Shown: positions 50,796 through 59,782 of the stretch, piece after piece | Layout of the letters: each line of letters opens with the position of its first letter | Position numbering within the stretch: position 1 is the stretch's first letter | Assembly (NCBI RefSeq): GCF_036173125.1 | Contig: NZ_CP108054.1 | Location: forward strand, 806,001 to 870,000 | Source of the DNA: Streptomyces sp. NBC_00286 | GTDB lineage: Bacteria > Actinomycetota > Actinomycetes > Streptomycetales > Streptomycetaceae | DNA length: 64,000 nt | Direction of reading: 5' to 3' | Program-made: the position numbers and the translations under genes | Notes under the pieces: model-generated | What the model was told of the DNA's origin: nothing | The model's database searches: none | What the model saw: the letters and a program-made list of their open reading frames with translations, nothing else

Positions 50796-51328
50796 AGGGA
50801 CGCGGGCGCGGATCACAGGGGTAAGGCGCGGCACAGACGCGTATGGACTAGAGCTCAAGACGTATGGTCGCCGGGATTCACGCGATGATTCAGAGAGTTG
50901 TCGTAATCGTCGCTGAGGGGCCGCACAGCAAGCAATTGCGCGTGCCGAGTCGGCCCGCCCGGCCGACCTGCTTCGGTCGGATTTCTCGGCTGCGCGGACT
51001 TCGGGTGCGTACTTCCCTACGCTGTCGAGGAGTTGTTGCTGTCTTGGGTCGCGAGCACAAAGGAATTCCGCTGCTCTGCCTGCCGTTCGCCGGAGGCGGG
51101 GCGTTGGTGGCCGGCATCGCCGAGAAGGCCAACTGACGCCTTCGCCGTCTTCCGTCGCGTGTACGGCCGGATTCGATCACGCATGGGGTTTTGTGGGACT
51201 GGAGTGAGCCAAACTATCCGGCAGGGGCTGAGTGTTGAGGCGGCGGGAAACGGCCGCGGCGGGGGCAACCGCACGCGACCACAGACTGCGGCGGCCCGCC
51301 CCGGACCCGACGTCACGCGACGGCAGCG
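50796..51328. other. Gap without a supported gene
   Basis: Both strands have only GC-driven frames. One plus-strand frame ends in HKGIPLLCLPFAGGGALVAG before a stop at 51136; PLLCLPFAGGGA resembles the start of type II thioesterases, but no more of the family follows, so at best it is a fragment. No terminator or operator stands out. Confidence 0.4.
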
Positions 51329-52141
51329 TCAGCTCTTCCGACCCACACCGCACAGCACCGCTACGTCGCCGGGCGGCCACGGGCTGGGGTCGGGCCGCCA
51401 GGTGGAGGTGGGTACCACGCCGGGCTCGACGAGGTCCAGGCCGCGGAAGTATGCGGTGATCTGTTCTGGGCTGCGGTTGGTGTAGGGATGCGGGCTGCCG
51501 CTGTTCTCGTTGAACTGGCGGACGGCCTCGTTCCGTTTCTGGTCGGTGGTTGTGCCGTCGTTGACGACGAGGTAGCTGCCGGAGGGCAGGGCGTCCAGCA
51601 GGCGCTTCAGGGCGGCCTGCGCCTCTTGGTAGTCGGGGACGTTGCCCAGAATCCCGAGCATCATCAGGCCGATGGGGCGGTTGAAATCCAGCGTCTTGGC
51701 GGCTTCGGCCAGGATCAGGTCCGGGTTGCGTACGTCGGCATCGATGTAGTCGCAGGCGCCTTCGGGGGTGCTGGTCAGCAGCGCCTGGGCGTGCCTCAGT
51801 ACGAGGGGGTCGTTGTCGACGTAGACGATCCGTGCCTCCGGCGCCACCCGCTGGGCGATCTCGTGCGTGTTGTCGGCGGTCGGGAGGCCTGTGCCGATGT
51901 CGAGGAACTGCCGGATGCCCGCCTCGCCCGCGAGATAGCGGACAACTCGCGCCAGGAATGCCCGGGTGTGACGGGCGTCGTCGACGATGCCCGGGAACAC
52001 CTCTTTCACCTGGTCCCCCGCCTCGCGGTCGACCTTGTAGTTGTCCTTGCCGCCCACCCAGTAGTTCCAGATCCGCGCCGAGTGCGGCACCGACGTATCG
52101 ATCCTGGCCCCTACCTGCCGTGCTGAGTCGTCGTCCCCCAT
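51329..52141 (-). CDS. SAM-dependent methyltransferase (DUF574 / Methyltransf_19)
   Basis: A 270-residue member of the actinobacterial DUF574 methyltransferases: RIDTSVPHSARIWNYWVGGKDNYKVDREAGDQV, QFLDIGTGLPTADNTHEIAQRVAPEARIVYVDNDPLVLRHAQALL, LMMLGILGNVP, and AYFRGLDLVEPGVVP. These proteins are numerous in Streptomyces and often lie by XRE/DUF397 regulators, though none is visible here. ATG 52141 has AGGAGG 9 bases upstream. The substrate is unknown. Confidence 0.92.
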   Translation of the reverse strand: MGDDDSARQVGARIDTSVPHSARIWNYWVGGKDNYKVDREAGDQVKEVFPGIVDDARHTRAFLARVVRYLAGEAGIRQFLDIGTGLPTADNTHEIAQRVAPEARIVYVDNDPLVLRHAQALLTSTPEGACDYIDADVRNPDLILAEAAKTLDFNRPIGLMMLGILGNVPDYQEAQAALKRLLDALPSGSYLVVNDGTTTDQKRNEAVRQFNENSGSPHPYTNRSPEQITAYFRGLDLVEPGVVPTSTWRPDPSPWPPGDVAVLCGVGRKS

Positions 52142-52244
52142 GGAGAACATCCTCCTGCTGCGCGTCCAGTGGCTCTCACCCAACCTAGCCGCAATGGCCC
52201 CTGCTTCTCAGCGAGTTCAGCCCCGCACGGCGAACCCAGGCTGG

Positions 52245-52628
52245 TCACAGTCTCCAGGAGCGCAGTTGGTCGGCGACTGCGTGGACGCTGAGGCGGGTGT
52301 CGCGGATCTTGCGTACGAGGTCGGACAGGGCGCCGTAGGGCGGGTCGATGCCCTCACCGGACTGGTCCATGTACTGCGCGGTGACGAACGCCGCAAACAA
52401 GCCGTTGCGGTGCGGAAGCGGCTCAAGACGCACGAGCGTGTGCATCAGTGCGGCCGCACGCCATGCGGCGTCCGGGTCGGAGGTTTGGAGGGTCGGCAGT
52501 TTGGTCTTGTGCCGTGCGACGGCCGCGACGAGCGCGGAGTAGTCGGAAACCGTCATGTCCTCGTGTCCGAGGGCGGCCTCCTGGACGTCCAGAAGCCAGG
52601 GGACGTCGATGTAGAGGATGGGCGGCAT
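52245..52628 (-). CDS. Doc-like (Fic-fold) toxin with degenerate Fic motif
   Basis: A 127-residue all-helical protein: YIDVPWLLDVQEAALGHEDMTVSDYSALVAAVARHKTKLPTLQ, AAWRAAALMHTLVRLEPLPHRNGLFAAFVTAQYMDQSG, LSDLVRKIRDTRLSVHAVADQLRSW. The layout is that of Doc toxins, and EPLPHRNGLFA sits where HPFxDGNKRTA is expected, with only Pro, Asn and Ala kept. So it is either a changed kinase-type toxin or inactive. It shares one base with the upstream antitoxin stop, the usual toxin-antitoxin order. Confidence 0.65.
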   Translation of the reverse strand: MPPILYIDVPWLLDVQEAALGHEDMTVSDYSALVAAVARHKTKLPTLQTSDPDAAWRAAALMHTLVRLEPLPHRNGLFAAFVTAQYMDQSGEGIDPPYGALSDLVRKIRDTRLSVHAVADQLRSWRL

Positions 52629-52864
52629 CAGGCGGCCGCGGCCCCGTCGCGTTCGGAGGGCGGCATCTCATCGGGGAAGGCCTCGTCGAACTCGCCGCGC
52701 AGCCTGTCGGCCCACGTGGTGGCTCCGGCGACGAACCGCTGGCGCTGCATCTCGCGGACGCCGAGGTCGTGCAGGTACTGCTTGAGGCTCTTGCCCTCGG
52801 CCGCGGCGGCCGCGCGCACGCCCTCGAGCTCCTCGTCGGTGAAGGACACGTTCAGGGATGGCAT
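52628..52864 (-). CDS. Ribbon-helix-helix antitoxin
   Basis: A 78-residue protein: N-terminal strand PSLNVSF followed by TDEELEGVRAAAAAEGKSLKQYLHDLGVREMQRQ, the ribbon-helix-helix DNA-binding fold, then a C-terminal tail (ADRLRGEFDEAFPDEMPPSERD) that would clamp the toxin. The ATG before PSLNVSF is preferred over a longer frame that would run through the operator. A perfect palindrome lies 10 bp upstream, fitting autoregulation by the antitoxin. Confidence 0.8.
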   Translation of the reverse strand: MPSLNVSFTDEELEGVRAAAAAEGKSLKQYLHDLGVREMQRQRFVAGATTWADRLRGEFDEAFPDEMPPSERDGAAAA

Positions 52865-52873
52865 ACACCGGAT

Positions 52874-52890
52874 GGTACCTAGTAGGTGCC
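52874..52890. promoter_or_regulatory. Perfect 17-bp palindrome GGTACCTAGTAGGTACC, antitoxin operator
   Basis: GGTACCTA-G-TAGGTACC, 10 bp upstream of the antitoxin start, with GGTACC repeated as both direct and inverted half sites as RHH dimers prefer. Confidence 0.75.
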
Positions 52891-53007
52891 GTCCGTGTGA
52901 ACCGGTGACTCCGTTAGCCGTGGACGGAGTCACCCACGGTTAACGGACGTACGCACGGCCGCCCGCCCGCCGACCCGTGAGGGCGGCGGATTCCTGCAGG
53001 ACGACCG

Positions 53008-53877
53008 TCAGCCGGCGTTGTCGAGGACCTCGCGCAGCTTGCGCGCGAAGGCCTCGGGCTGCCCGGGGTAGCCGAACTCGCCGTCGAGGAAGCCGCCGTG
53101 GTGGCTCGGGAACACCGTCGCCTGCTGACCGAGCAGCTGGGCCGTCGCCACCGAGGTGCGTCCGGTGAAGGTGTCCCGGGACTCCTCGCCCACGGCGATC
53201 ACGATGCGCGTCGGCGCCGCCATGAGGGCGTCGACGTCGGGCTGGTAGCTGCTGACCGCCCAGGACCGGTCCGACAGCAGCGGATCGTCACGAGAGCCGT
53301 CATCCTCGGCCGGCATTCCGAAGGCGGCGGGATCCGGTACGGGCTGGGCGAAGTAGTCGTCGGTGAACTCGCCCTCCCACGACGTCATCGCGATGAACGC
53401 CGCCATGCCGGCACCCCAGCCCTTCTCCTGGTACGCATCCCGGAAGCCGGCCCGGGCGCGCTCCGCGGCCTTGGCGTCGGGGAGCACCTCGATGAGCGGC
53501 GGCTCGTGCGCCACCAGGGTGGTCACGTCCTCGGGATAGGCCGCCACGAGGGCGAGCGCGGTCACCGCACCGCCGCTGCTCGCGAACATCTCGACCGGGC
53601 CCGCGCCGAGCGCCTGGATGACGGCGTGCACGTCGGCAGCCTGGATCTGGGGTACCTGGTCGACGCGGCCGTCCTTGCGGATACTGCGGCCGAGGCCGCG
53701 CGGGTCGTAGGTGACCACGGTGCGGTCGGGGAAGTGCGACGCCAATACGCGGAAGCCGGTGGCGTCCATGGGCTGGCCGATCATGACCAGCGGCGGGCGT
53801 CCGTCGGCCGTCGGCAGCGGACCGTGGACGTCGTAGACGAGGTCGACCTCGGGGGTCTCGAGCTTGTGTGCAGTCAT
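53008..53877 (-). CDS. Alpha/beta hydrolase
   Basis: A 289-residue alpha/beta-hydrolase: VDLVYDVHGPLPTADGRPPLVMIGQPMDATGF, RTVVTYDPRGLGRS, the nucleophile elbow FASSGGAVTALALVAAYP, a cap region rich in Trp/Phe (GWGAGMAAFIAMTSWEGEFTDDYF) and the catalytic His in VFPSHHGGFLDG. Intracellular, no signal. It lies downstream of the TetR gene on the same strand, with a gap of about 130 bp that carries no gene; it may be controlled with it. Substrate unknown. Confidence 0.9.
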   Translation of the reverse strand: MTAHKLETPEVDLVYDVHGPLPTADGRPPLVMIGQPMDATGFRVLASHFPDRTVVTYDPRGLGRSIRKDGRVDQVPQIQAADVHAVIQALGAGPVEMFASSGGAVTALALVAAYPEDVTTLVAHEPPLIEVLPDAKAAERARAGFRDAYQEKGWGAGMAAFIAMTSWEGEFTDDYFAQPVPDPAAFGMPAEDDGSRDDPLLSDRSWAVSSYQPDVDALMAAPTRIVIAVGEESRDTFTGRTSVATAQLLGQQATVFPSHHGGFLDGEFGYPGQPEAFARKLREVLDNAG

Positions 53878-54004
53878 AACCGTTCAGACCCCGTCCCCAT
53901 CGGAAACTCATCGGTCCCTGTGCCCGCAGCCTCGACGGCCTTGGCGCGGACGGCGTCGCGCGGCGGCGTCGGGCACCACCCCCCTCCCCAGCTGGAGCCG
54001 CCCG

Positions 54005-54679
54005 TCACGTGGCCTGTCCGGCCCTCTGCAGGCCGTCGAGGATCAGGTCGAGGCCGAATTCGAACTCGTTGCTGTAGTCGTAGCCGGGGCTGAGGATGTG
54101 CTCGGTGGTCAGTTCGGCCAGGTGTGGGAATTGGTGGGCCGGGACCTGCGCCAGGATGGCCTGCGCCAGCTCCGCGGTCTCGTCGGGTGTGTCGAACGGC
54201 AAGTCGCGTTCCTGCAGGGCGAATCCGTAGATGTAGCTGTCGAGGGCCGAGTACGCGTGCGCGGTCAGTGCGACGGAGAAACCGGCCTTGCGCAGGCATC
54301 CGAGGACGGCGTCGTGATGCCGCAGCGTCTCCGGCCCGGGTGAGGTCCGCGATTCCATCAGGCCGATCGCCCAGCGGTGGCGGGACAGGACCCGGCGCAT
54401 CGAGAGCGCCCGCTGCCGCATCGCCGTCTTCCAGTCGTCCTCGCCGGAGGGCAGATCGATCTCGCTGAACACCAAGTCGATCATGCCGTTGAGCAGGTCC
54501 TCCTTGTTGGCGACGTGCGTGTAGAGGGACATCGCCTCGACCCCGACCGCCTCCCCGAGCTTGCGCATGCTGAGCGCTTCGAGTCCGCTCTCGTCGGCCA
54601 GGGTGACAGCGGCGTGCAGCACTCTTTGGCGGCTCAGCGGGATTCGGGGTGCTCGATCGCGTCCGGTCCGCGGGGTCAT
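54005..54679 (-). CDS. TetR-family repressor (TetR_C type)
   Basis: A 224-residue TetR/AcrR regulator: [57 protein letters not shown] is a textbook HTH, followed by a TetR_C ligand domain ([34 protein letters not shown]). The ATG has GGAGG upstream. It is divergent from an oxidoreductase with two perfect palindromes between them, one only 33 bp from its own start, so it should repress both genes until a ligand binds. Confidence 0.93.
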   Translation of the reverse strand: MTPRTGRDRAPRIPLSRQRVLHAAVTLADESGLEALSMRKLGEAVGVEAMSLYTHVANKEDLLNGMIDLVFSEIDLPSGEDDWKTAMRQRALSMRRVLSRHRWAIGLMESRTSPGPETLRHHDAVLGCLRKAGFSVALTAHAYSALDSYIYGFALQERDLPFDTPDETAELAQAILAQVPAHQFPHLAELTTEHILSPGYDYSNEFEFGLDLILDGLQRAGQAT

Positions 54680-54711
54680 CTGTGGTCCTCCTACTCATTC
54701 GGCCTTGACAA

Positions 54712-54746
54712 CCTTACGCCGTAAGGACAAACCTTACGGCGTAAGG
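54712..54746. promoter_or_regulatory. Two perfect TetR operators CCTTACG-n-CGTAAGG, overlapping a TTGACA promoter
   Basis: CCTTACGCCGTAAGG (54712-54726) and CCTTACGGCGTAAGG (54732-54746), each a perfect dyad, centres 20 bp apart (two turns). On the plus strand TTGACA (54705-54710) is followed after 18 bp by AAACCT, so the first site fills the spacer and would block RNA polymerase. Confidence 0.85.
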
Positions 54747-54782
54747 AACACCTGGCCGCTGTGGCCTATGAATGGGGGAACC

Positions 54783-55760
54783 ATGAAGTCGATCGTCCAA
54801 GAGCGGTACGGGCCTTCGCCCGAGAACGTTCTGCGTCTCGCAGAGATCGACAAGCCGACGATCGGGCGCGACGAGGTCCTGGTCCGGGTGCACGCGGCCA
54901 GCGTGGACCGCGGCACCTGGCACCTCATGTCCGGTCTGCCGTATCCCGTCCGGGCGGCAGGGTTCGGTCTCCGTCGGCCCAAGTACCCCAACCCCGGCCG
55001 GAGTTTGGCGGGAACGGTCGAGGCCGTCGGCGGCGATGTGACGGGTTTCAAGCCGGGCGACGAGGTGTTCGGCATCTGCGACGCCTCGTTCGCCCAGTAC
55101 GCGCGCGTCCGAACCGACAGGCTCGCCCCGAAGCCGGCGGAGCTCTCCTTCGGTGAGGCGGCTGCCGTACCCGTCTCCGGGCTCACCGCCATCCAGGCCG
55201 TTCGCGACCAGGGGCAAGTCCGGACCGGGCAGAAAGTGCTGATCGTCGGGGCGTCGGGAGGCGTGGGCACCTTCGCCGTGCAAATCGCCAAGGCGTACGG
55301 AGCCGAAGTGACGGCCGTGTGCAGTACCTCAAAGGTCGAAGCGGTCCGCACGCTCGGCGCGGACCATGTCATCGACTACACCCGGGCGGACTTCGCGGAC
55401 GGCCGCCACCGTTACGACGTCATCCTCGACATCGGAGGCAACAGCCGGCTGTCGCAGCTGCGCCGCGCCCTCACCCCGACCGGGCGGCTGGTCATCGTCG
55501 GCGGCGAAACCGACGGCCGGTGGCTCGGCGGAACCGACCGCCAACTCCGGGCACTTGCGCTGTCTCCGTTCATCGGCCAGAAGCTCGGGACCTTCATCTC
55601 CTCGGAGAACGCCGAAGACCTGGAAGCCCTCCGCGAGCTCATCGAGTCGGGCAAGGTCTCACCCACCATCGACCGGACCTACCCGCTCGACGAGGCCGCC
55701 GCAGCCATCCGGTACATGCTGGAGGGGCGGACCTGCGGCAAGCTCGTGATCACCATCTAG
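54783..55760 (+). CDS. NAD(P)-dependent MDR oxidoreductase (quinone reductase-like)
   Basis: A 325-residue medium-chain dehydrogenase/reductase without zinc ligands: MKSIVQERYGPSPENVLRLAEIDKP, NPGRSLAGTVEAVGGDVTGFKPGDEVFG, and the nucleotide site VLIVGASGGVGTFAVQIAKAYGAEVTAVCST; the end is LDEAAAAIRYMLEGRTCGKLVI. It is controlled by the divergent TetR repressor. A detoxifying reductase for an electrophile or quinone is plausible. A 24-bp gap separates it from the convergent nSTAND1 gene. Confidence 0.92.
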   Translation: MKSIVQERYGPSPENVLRLAEIDKPTIGRDEVLVRVHAASVDRGTWHLMSGLPYPVRAAGFGLRRPKYPNPGRSLAGTVEAVGGDVTGFKPGDEVFGICDASFAQYARVRTDRLAPKPAELSFGEAAAVPVSGLTAIQAVRDQGQVRTGQKVLIVGASGGVGTFAVQIAKAYGAEVTAVCSTSKVEAVRTLGADHVIDYTRADFADGRHRYDVILDIGGNSRLSQLRRALTPTGRLVIVGGETDGRWLGGTDRQLRALALSPFIGQKLGTFISSENAEDLEALRELIESGKVSPTIDRTYPLDEAAAAIRYMLEGRTCGKLVITI

Positions 55761-55784
55761 TGGCGTGTGGCCCGCATAGGCGCC

Positions 55785-58700
55785 TCAGCATGGTGGGCGG
55801 TACCTGTGCTGAGTGAAGTACTGCCGCCACTCGGCGCGGGTGACGCTCGGGGTGGCGGTGTCGCAGATCCGAGTCGCCACGCGCCGGACGTCGGGGTCCC
55901 ACAGGAGGGCGGTCCAGTCCTCGCTGCCGGTGGCCAGGGTGCGGCCGTCGGGGCTGAAGGCGAGGGTGTCCACCGGTTTGGTGTGGCCCGTCAGCAGGGC
56001 CAGTTCCCGGGCGGCACCGCGACCGGTCAGGCCGTACAGCCGTACGGTGTGGTCGGAGCTCGCGGCGGCCAGCGTCCGCCCGCCGGGGGCGAAGGCGACG
56101 GACATGACGCCGTCGGTGTAGCCGGCCAGCCGCTCCCGGGAGAGCGGGTGGTGCGGATCGGTGAGGTCCCACAGTCGTACGGTGCGGTCTTCGCTGCCGG
56201 TGGCCAGGGTGCGGCCGTCGGGGCTGAACGCCACTGATTTCACCGCGTCGGTGTGGCCAGAGAGGACGGCCAGGCGTTTGGGTTGGCGTCGGTCGGCCAC
56301 GTTCCACAGGCTGGCTGTACGGTTTCGGGCGGCCACCGCCAGGGTGCGGCCGTCGGGGGCGAAGGACACGGAGTCCACCGCGCTGTTTCCGCGTAGAGCG
56401 GCCAGAAGTCGCGGATGTCGCTTGTCTGTTGTGTCCCACAGCCGTACGCCGCCCTGCTCGCCGCCGGTGGCGAGGGTACGGCCGTCGGAGCTGAACGCCA
56501 CCGAGTTGACGTGGCCGATGCGGCAGGGAACGGCGGTCAGGAGTTGGGGACTTCGCGGTGTTCCCAGGCTCCACAGCCGTAGCCTGCCGTCGGCGCTGCC
56601 GCTGGCCAGTACGCGCCCGTCCGGCCGGAAGGCCACCGAGTTGACGGCTTCTGTGGGGCCGGTGAGCCGGGCCAGTTCGCGGGGGCGGCGGACGTTCGCG
56701 AGGTTCCACAGGCGTACGGTGCGGTCGTAGCTGCCCGTGGCCAGCAGGCGTCCGTTGGGGCTGAAGGCGACGGAGTAGACCGAGCTGGTGTGGCCGGTCA
56801 TGGCCGGACCGGGAAAGTCCCACAGACGTGCGGTCTGGTCCTCGCTGCCGGTGGCCAGGGTGCGGCCGTCGGGGCTGAAGGCGAGCGCTCCGATGCTTCC
56901 GGTATGGCCTGTGAGGACGGCTGGTTCACGGATGGGGCCGGGGCCGGTCAGTTCCCAGCGGCGTACGGTGCCGTCGATGCCGGCAGATGCCAGGGTGCGG
57001 CCGTCGGGGGTGAAGCCCACGGCATTGACCGCGTCGGTGTGCCCGGAGAGGACTTCCGTGGCCCGGGGCTTGCGTGGCCCGGCCACGTCCCACAGCCGCA
57101 CCGTGAAGTCTGCGCTGCCGGTCGCCAACGTGCGGCCGTCCGGGGCGAATGCGAGTGTCTTGACCTCGCCGCTGTGACCGGTCGCGGGCGGCAGCTTCCG
57201 CAGCCGGTCACCCGACGCGGTCACCTCCCACAGCCGCACCGTACGGTCGGAATGGCCCGTGGCCAGCATCCGCCCGTCCCGGCGGAACGCCATCGCGGTC
57301 ACGTCGGCGGTCGCACGGATCGCGGCAAGGGGACGCGGCCGACGCGGATCCGAGAGCCGCCACAGCCGGATCTCGCCGCGGGAGGCTGTCACCAGGGTCC
57401 GCCCGCCGGAAGCGAACCCGAGTCCGCCGATCGGGCCCGCCGCGGCCGGAAGGCGTGCCGCGAGCCGAGGGCGCCGTACGTCGCCGATGTCCCACACCCC
57501 TGCCGTCCCAAGTTCGTCTCCCGCGACCAGCAGACGGCCGTCGGGGCTGACGGCAACCGCGCGCACAGGGCCTGGCAGGTGCGGCAGCGTGCTCAACTCG
57601 CGTGGCCGGTGGGCGTTCGAGGCCCGCCACAAGCGCACGGTCCGGTCGTTGTCGCCGGTGGCCAGTACCCGGCCGTCGGCGCTGAACGCCATCGCCCTGA
57701 CCGCGCTCGCCTGACCGGGCAACTGCGTGGCGTACGGGGTGGCGAAGGTGCTGAGCAGGCTGCCGCGGGCCTCGGGGGTGGGCGACAGGCGGTAGGCGGC
57801 CAGGCTCAACTGGGCGGCCAGCGCGGGGTTGGCCGCCCGCAGTGCCGCCGCCCGCTCGGCGGCCCGCTGCGAGCTGGCGGCGTCGCGTTGCCGGTCCGCC
57901 GCCCGCTGCGCCCGTACGGCGAACACCGCGGTCGTGCTGGCCAGTACGAGCAGGGCGGTCAGCAGGGCCAGCGCCCCGTGCCGGAATCGGGCGCGTCGCC
58001 GTACCGCCGCATGTTCCAGCGCGCGGGCGGCCAGGCTCGCGTCGAGGAACTCCCGTTCCCGCGCGGACAAGGACGTGCGCTCCAGGGTGGTGGCCAGGTC
58101 GAGGCGGGTGCCGCGGTACAGCGCGCCGGGGTCCCGGCCCAGCGCCTCCCAGGCCTGGGCCGCGTCGGTGAGCTGGCGCAGGGCCCGTACGGCCTCACGG
58201 TCCTCGGTCAGCCATCCGTGCAGCCTGGGCCAGCACCGGATCAGCGCCTCATGGGCCAGCTCGACCCGCTCGCGGTCCACGGTCAGAAGCCGCGCGGCGG
58301 CCGCACGATCCAGTACGGCGCCTACGTCCCCGTCGTCGGCTCCGGCCAGCCCGTCCAGCTCCTCCAGGCGCGCCGGCCGCCGGGTGTCCTCCGTCCCTTC
58401 GCCCAGCGCGGTCAGCCGCATGAACACGCCCTGGGCCAGCTTCCGTTGCTCCGGGTCGAGGCGCTGGTAGAACTCCTCGGCGGTGCGCGCCAGGCCGCCC
58501 TCGAGTCCGCCCGCCGCATCGAACGCCGCCAGCGTCAGCGCGTTGCCGCGTCGTCGGCGCCAGGTCTGCAGCAGGGCGTGTGACAGCAGCGGCAGTACTC
58601 CGGCCTGGCCGTGTGCCTGTGCCGTGAGCGAGGCCAACAGCGCGCCCTCGACGGTCAGTCCGGCCTGCTGGGCCGGCTTCACCACCGCCCGGCGCAGCTC

Positions 58701-59600
58701 GTCCAGGTTCATCGGCCCGACCGGCACCTGCGCGTCGCGCATCGCCTCCACCAGCGGCGCGTGGTGGGTGCAGTGCGCGTAGAAGTCGGCGCGTACGCCC
58801 AGGGCCACCCGGCACCGCCCGGCCTCGGCCGAGGCGGCGGTGACCAGGGCCGCGATGAAGCGGTCCCGCTCTGCGTCGTCCGGACACAGCGTGAAGGTCT
58901 CCTCGAACTGATCGACTACCAGGACCAGTTCGTCAGCACCGGAACGAGCGATCGCCTGACGCACCACCCGGCCCAGGTTCGCCGGATCCTCCTTCAACTC
59001 CTCGTAGAGTCCGCCCGGCGTGACTCCCGCCAGCGCGCCCAACTGCACGGCGCACTCCTCCAGCGGTCGCGGCCCCGGCGTCAGTACCACCGTGGTCGCC
59101 ACGGGCCGTAGACGCGGCACCAGTCCCGCCCTCAGCAGCGACGACTTGCCCGAGCCCGAAGCCCCGATCACCACCACGAACCGCTGCCGTTCCAGCCGTT
59201 CGGCCAGCTCCTCCACCAGCCGCTCCCGGCCGAAGAACCACTCCGCGTCCTGTTCACGGAACGAGCGCAGACCGGCGTAGGGCGGGGGCGTGCCGCACGC
59301 CTCCGCCGAGCCGGGGTCGGTGTGCGCCTCGGCGCCCAGGCACTCCGCTGCCTCCCGCCAGCGGCGCTCCCATTCCTCCAGATCCCCGTCACAGGCGCGT
59401 ACGTACGCCAGCGTCACCGCCAGCGTGGGCAGCCGCTGGCCGGACGCCGCGGAGGACAGGGTCGAGATCGAGTAGTGCGCCTTGTTCGCCAGCTCCCGGT
59501 AGGGCGGGTTGCCCGCCTTCTGCCTCAACTGCCGTAGCCCTGCGGCCAGTTCCAGTAACGGACCGCTCTCCGCGTCCAGCGGTCGCTCCTTGCGCGGCAT
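55785..59600 (-). CDS. nSTAND1 NTPase with HTH, membrane helix and 14 WD40 repeats
   Basis: A 1271-residue STAND-class signalling protein. Order: an HTH-like region (about 15-85: LRQLRQKAGNPPYRELANKAHYSISTLSSAASG), the nSTAND1 NTPase with Walker A GASGSGKSS (146-154) and Walker B LVLVVDQFEE (225-234), a winged-helix/arm region, a single hydrophobic helix (HGALALLTALLVLASTTAVFAV, about 565-585) and 14 WD40 repeats (about 630-1240), enough for two seven-bladed propellers. STAND proteins oligomerise after the repeat domain senses a ligand. The repeat code FSPDGRTLATGSxDxTVRLWD is very uniform, which implies recent repeat expansion. No effector domain is visible. Confidence 0.92.
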   Translation of the reverse strand: MPRKERPLDAESGPLLELAAGLRQLRQKAGNPPYRELANKAHYSISTLSSAASGQRLPTLAVTLAYVRACDGDLEEWERRWREAAECLGAEAHTDPGSAEACGTPPPYAGLRSFREQDAEWFFGRERLVEELAERLERQRFVVVIGASGSGKSSLLRAGLVPRLRPVATTVVLTPGPRPLEECAVQLGALAGVTPGGLYEELKEDPANLGRVVRQAIARSGADELVLVVDQFEETFTLCPDDAERDRFIAALVTAASAEAGRCRVALGVRADFYAHCTHHAPLVEAMRDAQVPVGPMNLDELRRAVVKPAQQAGLTVEGALLASLTAQAHGQAGVLPLLSHALLQTWRRRRGNALTLAAFDAAGGLEGGLARTAEEFYQRLDPEQRKLAQGVFMRLTALGEGTEDTRRPARLEELDGLAGADDGDVGAVLDRAAAARLLTVDRERVELAHEALIRCWPRLHGWLTEDREAVRALRQLTDAAQAWEALGRDPGALYRGTRLDLATTLERTSLSAREREFLDASLAARALEHAAVRRRARFRHGALALLTALLVLASTTAVFAVRAQRAADRQRDAASSQRAAERAAALRAANPALAAQLSLAAYRLSPTPEARGSLLSTFATPYATQLPGQASAVRAMAFSADGRVLATGDNDRTVRLWRASNAHRPRELSTLPHLPGPVRAVAVSPDGRLLVAGDELGTAGVWDIGDVRRPRLAARLPAAAGPIGGLGFASGGRTLVTASRGEIRLWRLSDPRRPRPLAAIRATADVTAMAFRRDGRMLATGHSDRTVRLWEVTASGDRLRKLPPATGHSGEVKTLAFAPDGRTLATGSADFTVRLWDVAGPRKPRATEVLSGHTDAVNAVGFTPDGRTLASAGIDGTVRRWELTGPGPIREPAVLTGHTGSIGALAFSPDGRTLATGSEDQTARLWDFPGPAMTGHTSSVYSVAFSPNGRLLATGSYDRTVRLWNLANVRRPRELARLTGPTEAVNSVAFRPDGRVLASGSADGRLRLWSLGTPRSPQLLTAVPCRIGHVNSVAFSSDGRTLATGGEQGGVRLWDTTDKRHPRLLAALRGNSAVDSVSFAPDGRTLAVAARNRTASLWNVADRRQPKRLAVLSGHTDAVKSVAFSPDGRTLATGSEDRTVRLWDLTDPHHPLSRERLAGYTDGVMSVAFAPGGRTLAAASSDHTVRLYGLTGRGAARELALLTGHTKPVDTLAFSPDGRTLATGSEDWTALLWDPDVRRVATRICDTATPSVTRAEWRQYFTQHRYRPPC

Positions 59601-59673
59601 CGCCGCACCTCCCCGCGTGGTTTCCCCCGTGTCGCAGTGGTCGCTGCGCCGTCACATTTTTCAGGACTTGTTT

Positions 59674-59694
59674 GTTCGGCACCAGTGACCGAAC
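59674..59694. promoter_or_regulatory. Dyad GTTCGG-n9-CCGAAC between the nSTAND1 and ricin-like genes
   Basis: Six-bp perfect arms in the divergent 182-bp gap, in its least GC-rich part (CACATTTTTCAGGACTTGTT just upstream). It could bind a regulator of either gene, possibly the HTH of the nSTAND1 protein; inference only. Confidence 0.4.
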
Positions 59695-59782
59695 GCGAAC
59701 AACTCGAGGGCCGCTACACCTGGGGGCGAACGGCCCGGCGACACTTCGCGCAGGGCCCGGGCTCCATGGGAGGAGACGACAC

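Noticed and set aside
51033..51136. Type II thioesterase gene start (PLLCLPFAGGGA)
   Set aside because: The similarity covers only about a dozen residues and the frame stops at once; too little to annotate.
55785..59600. Caspase, TIR or other effector fused to the nSTAND1 protein
   Set aside because: The order HTH, NTPase, membrane helix, WD40 leaves no unassigned segment large enough for a known effector.
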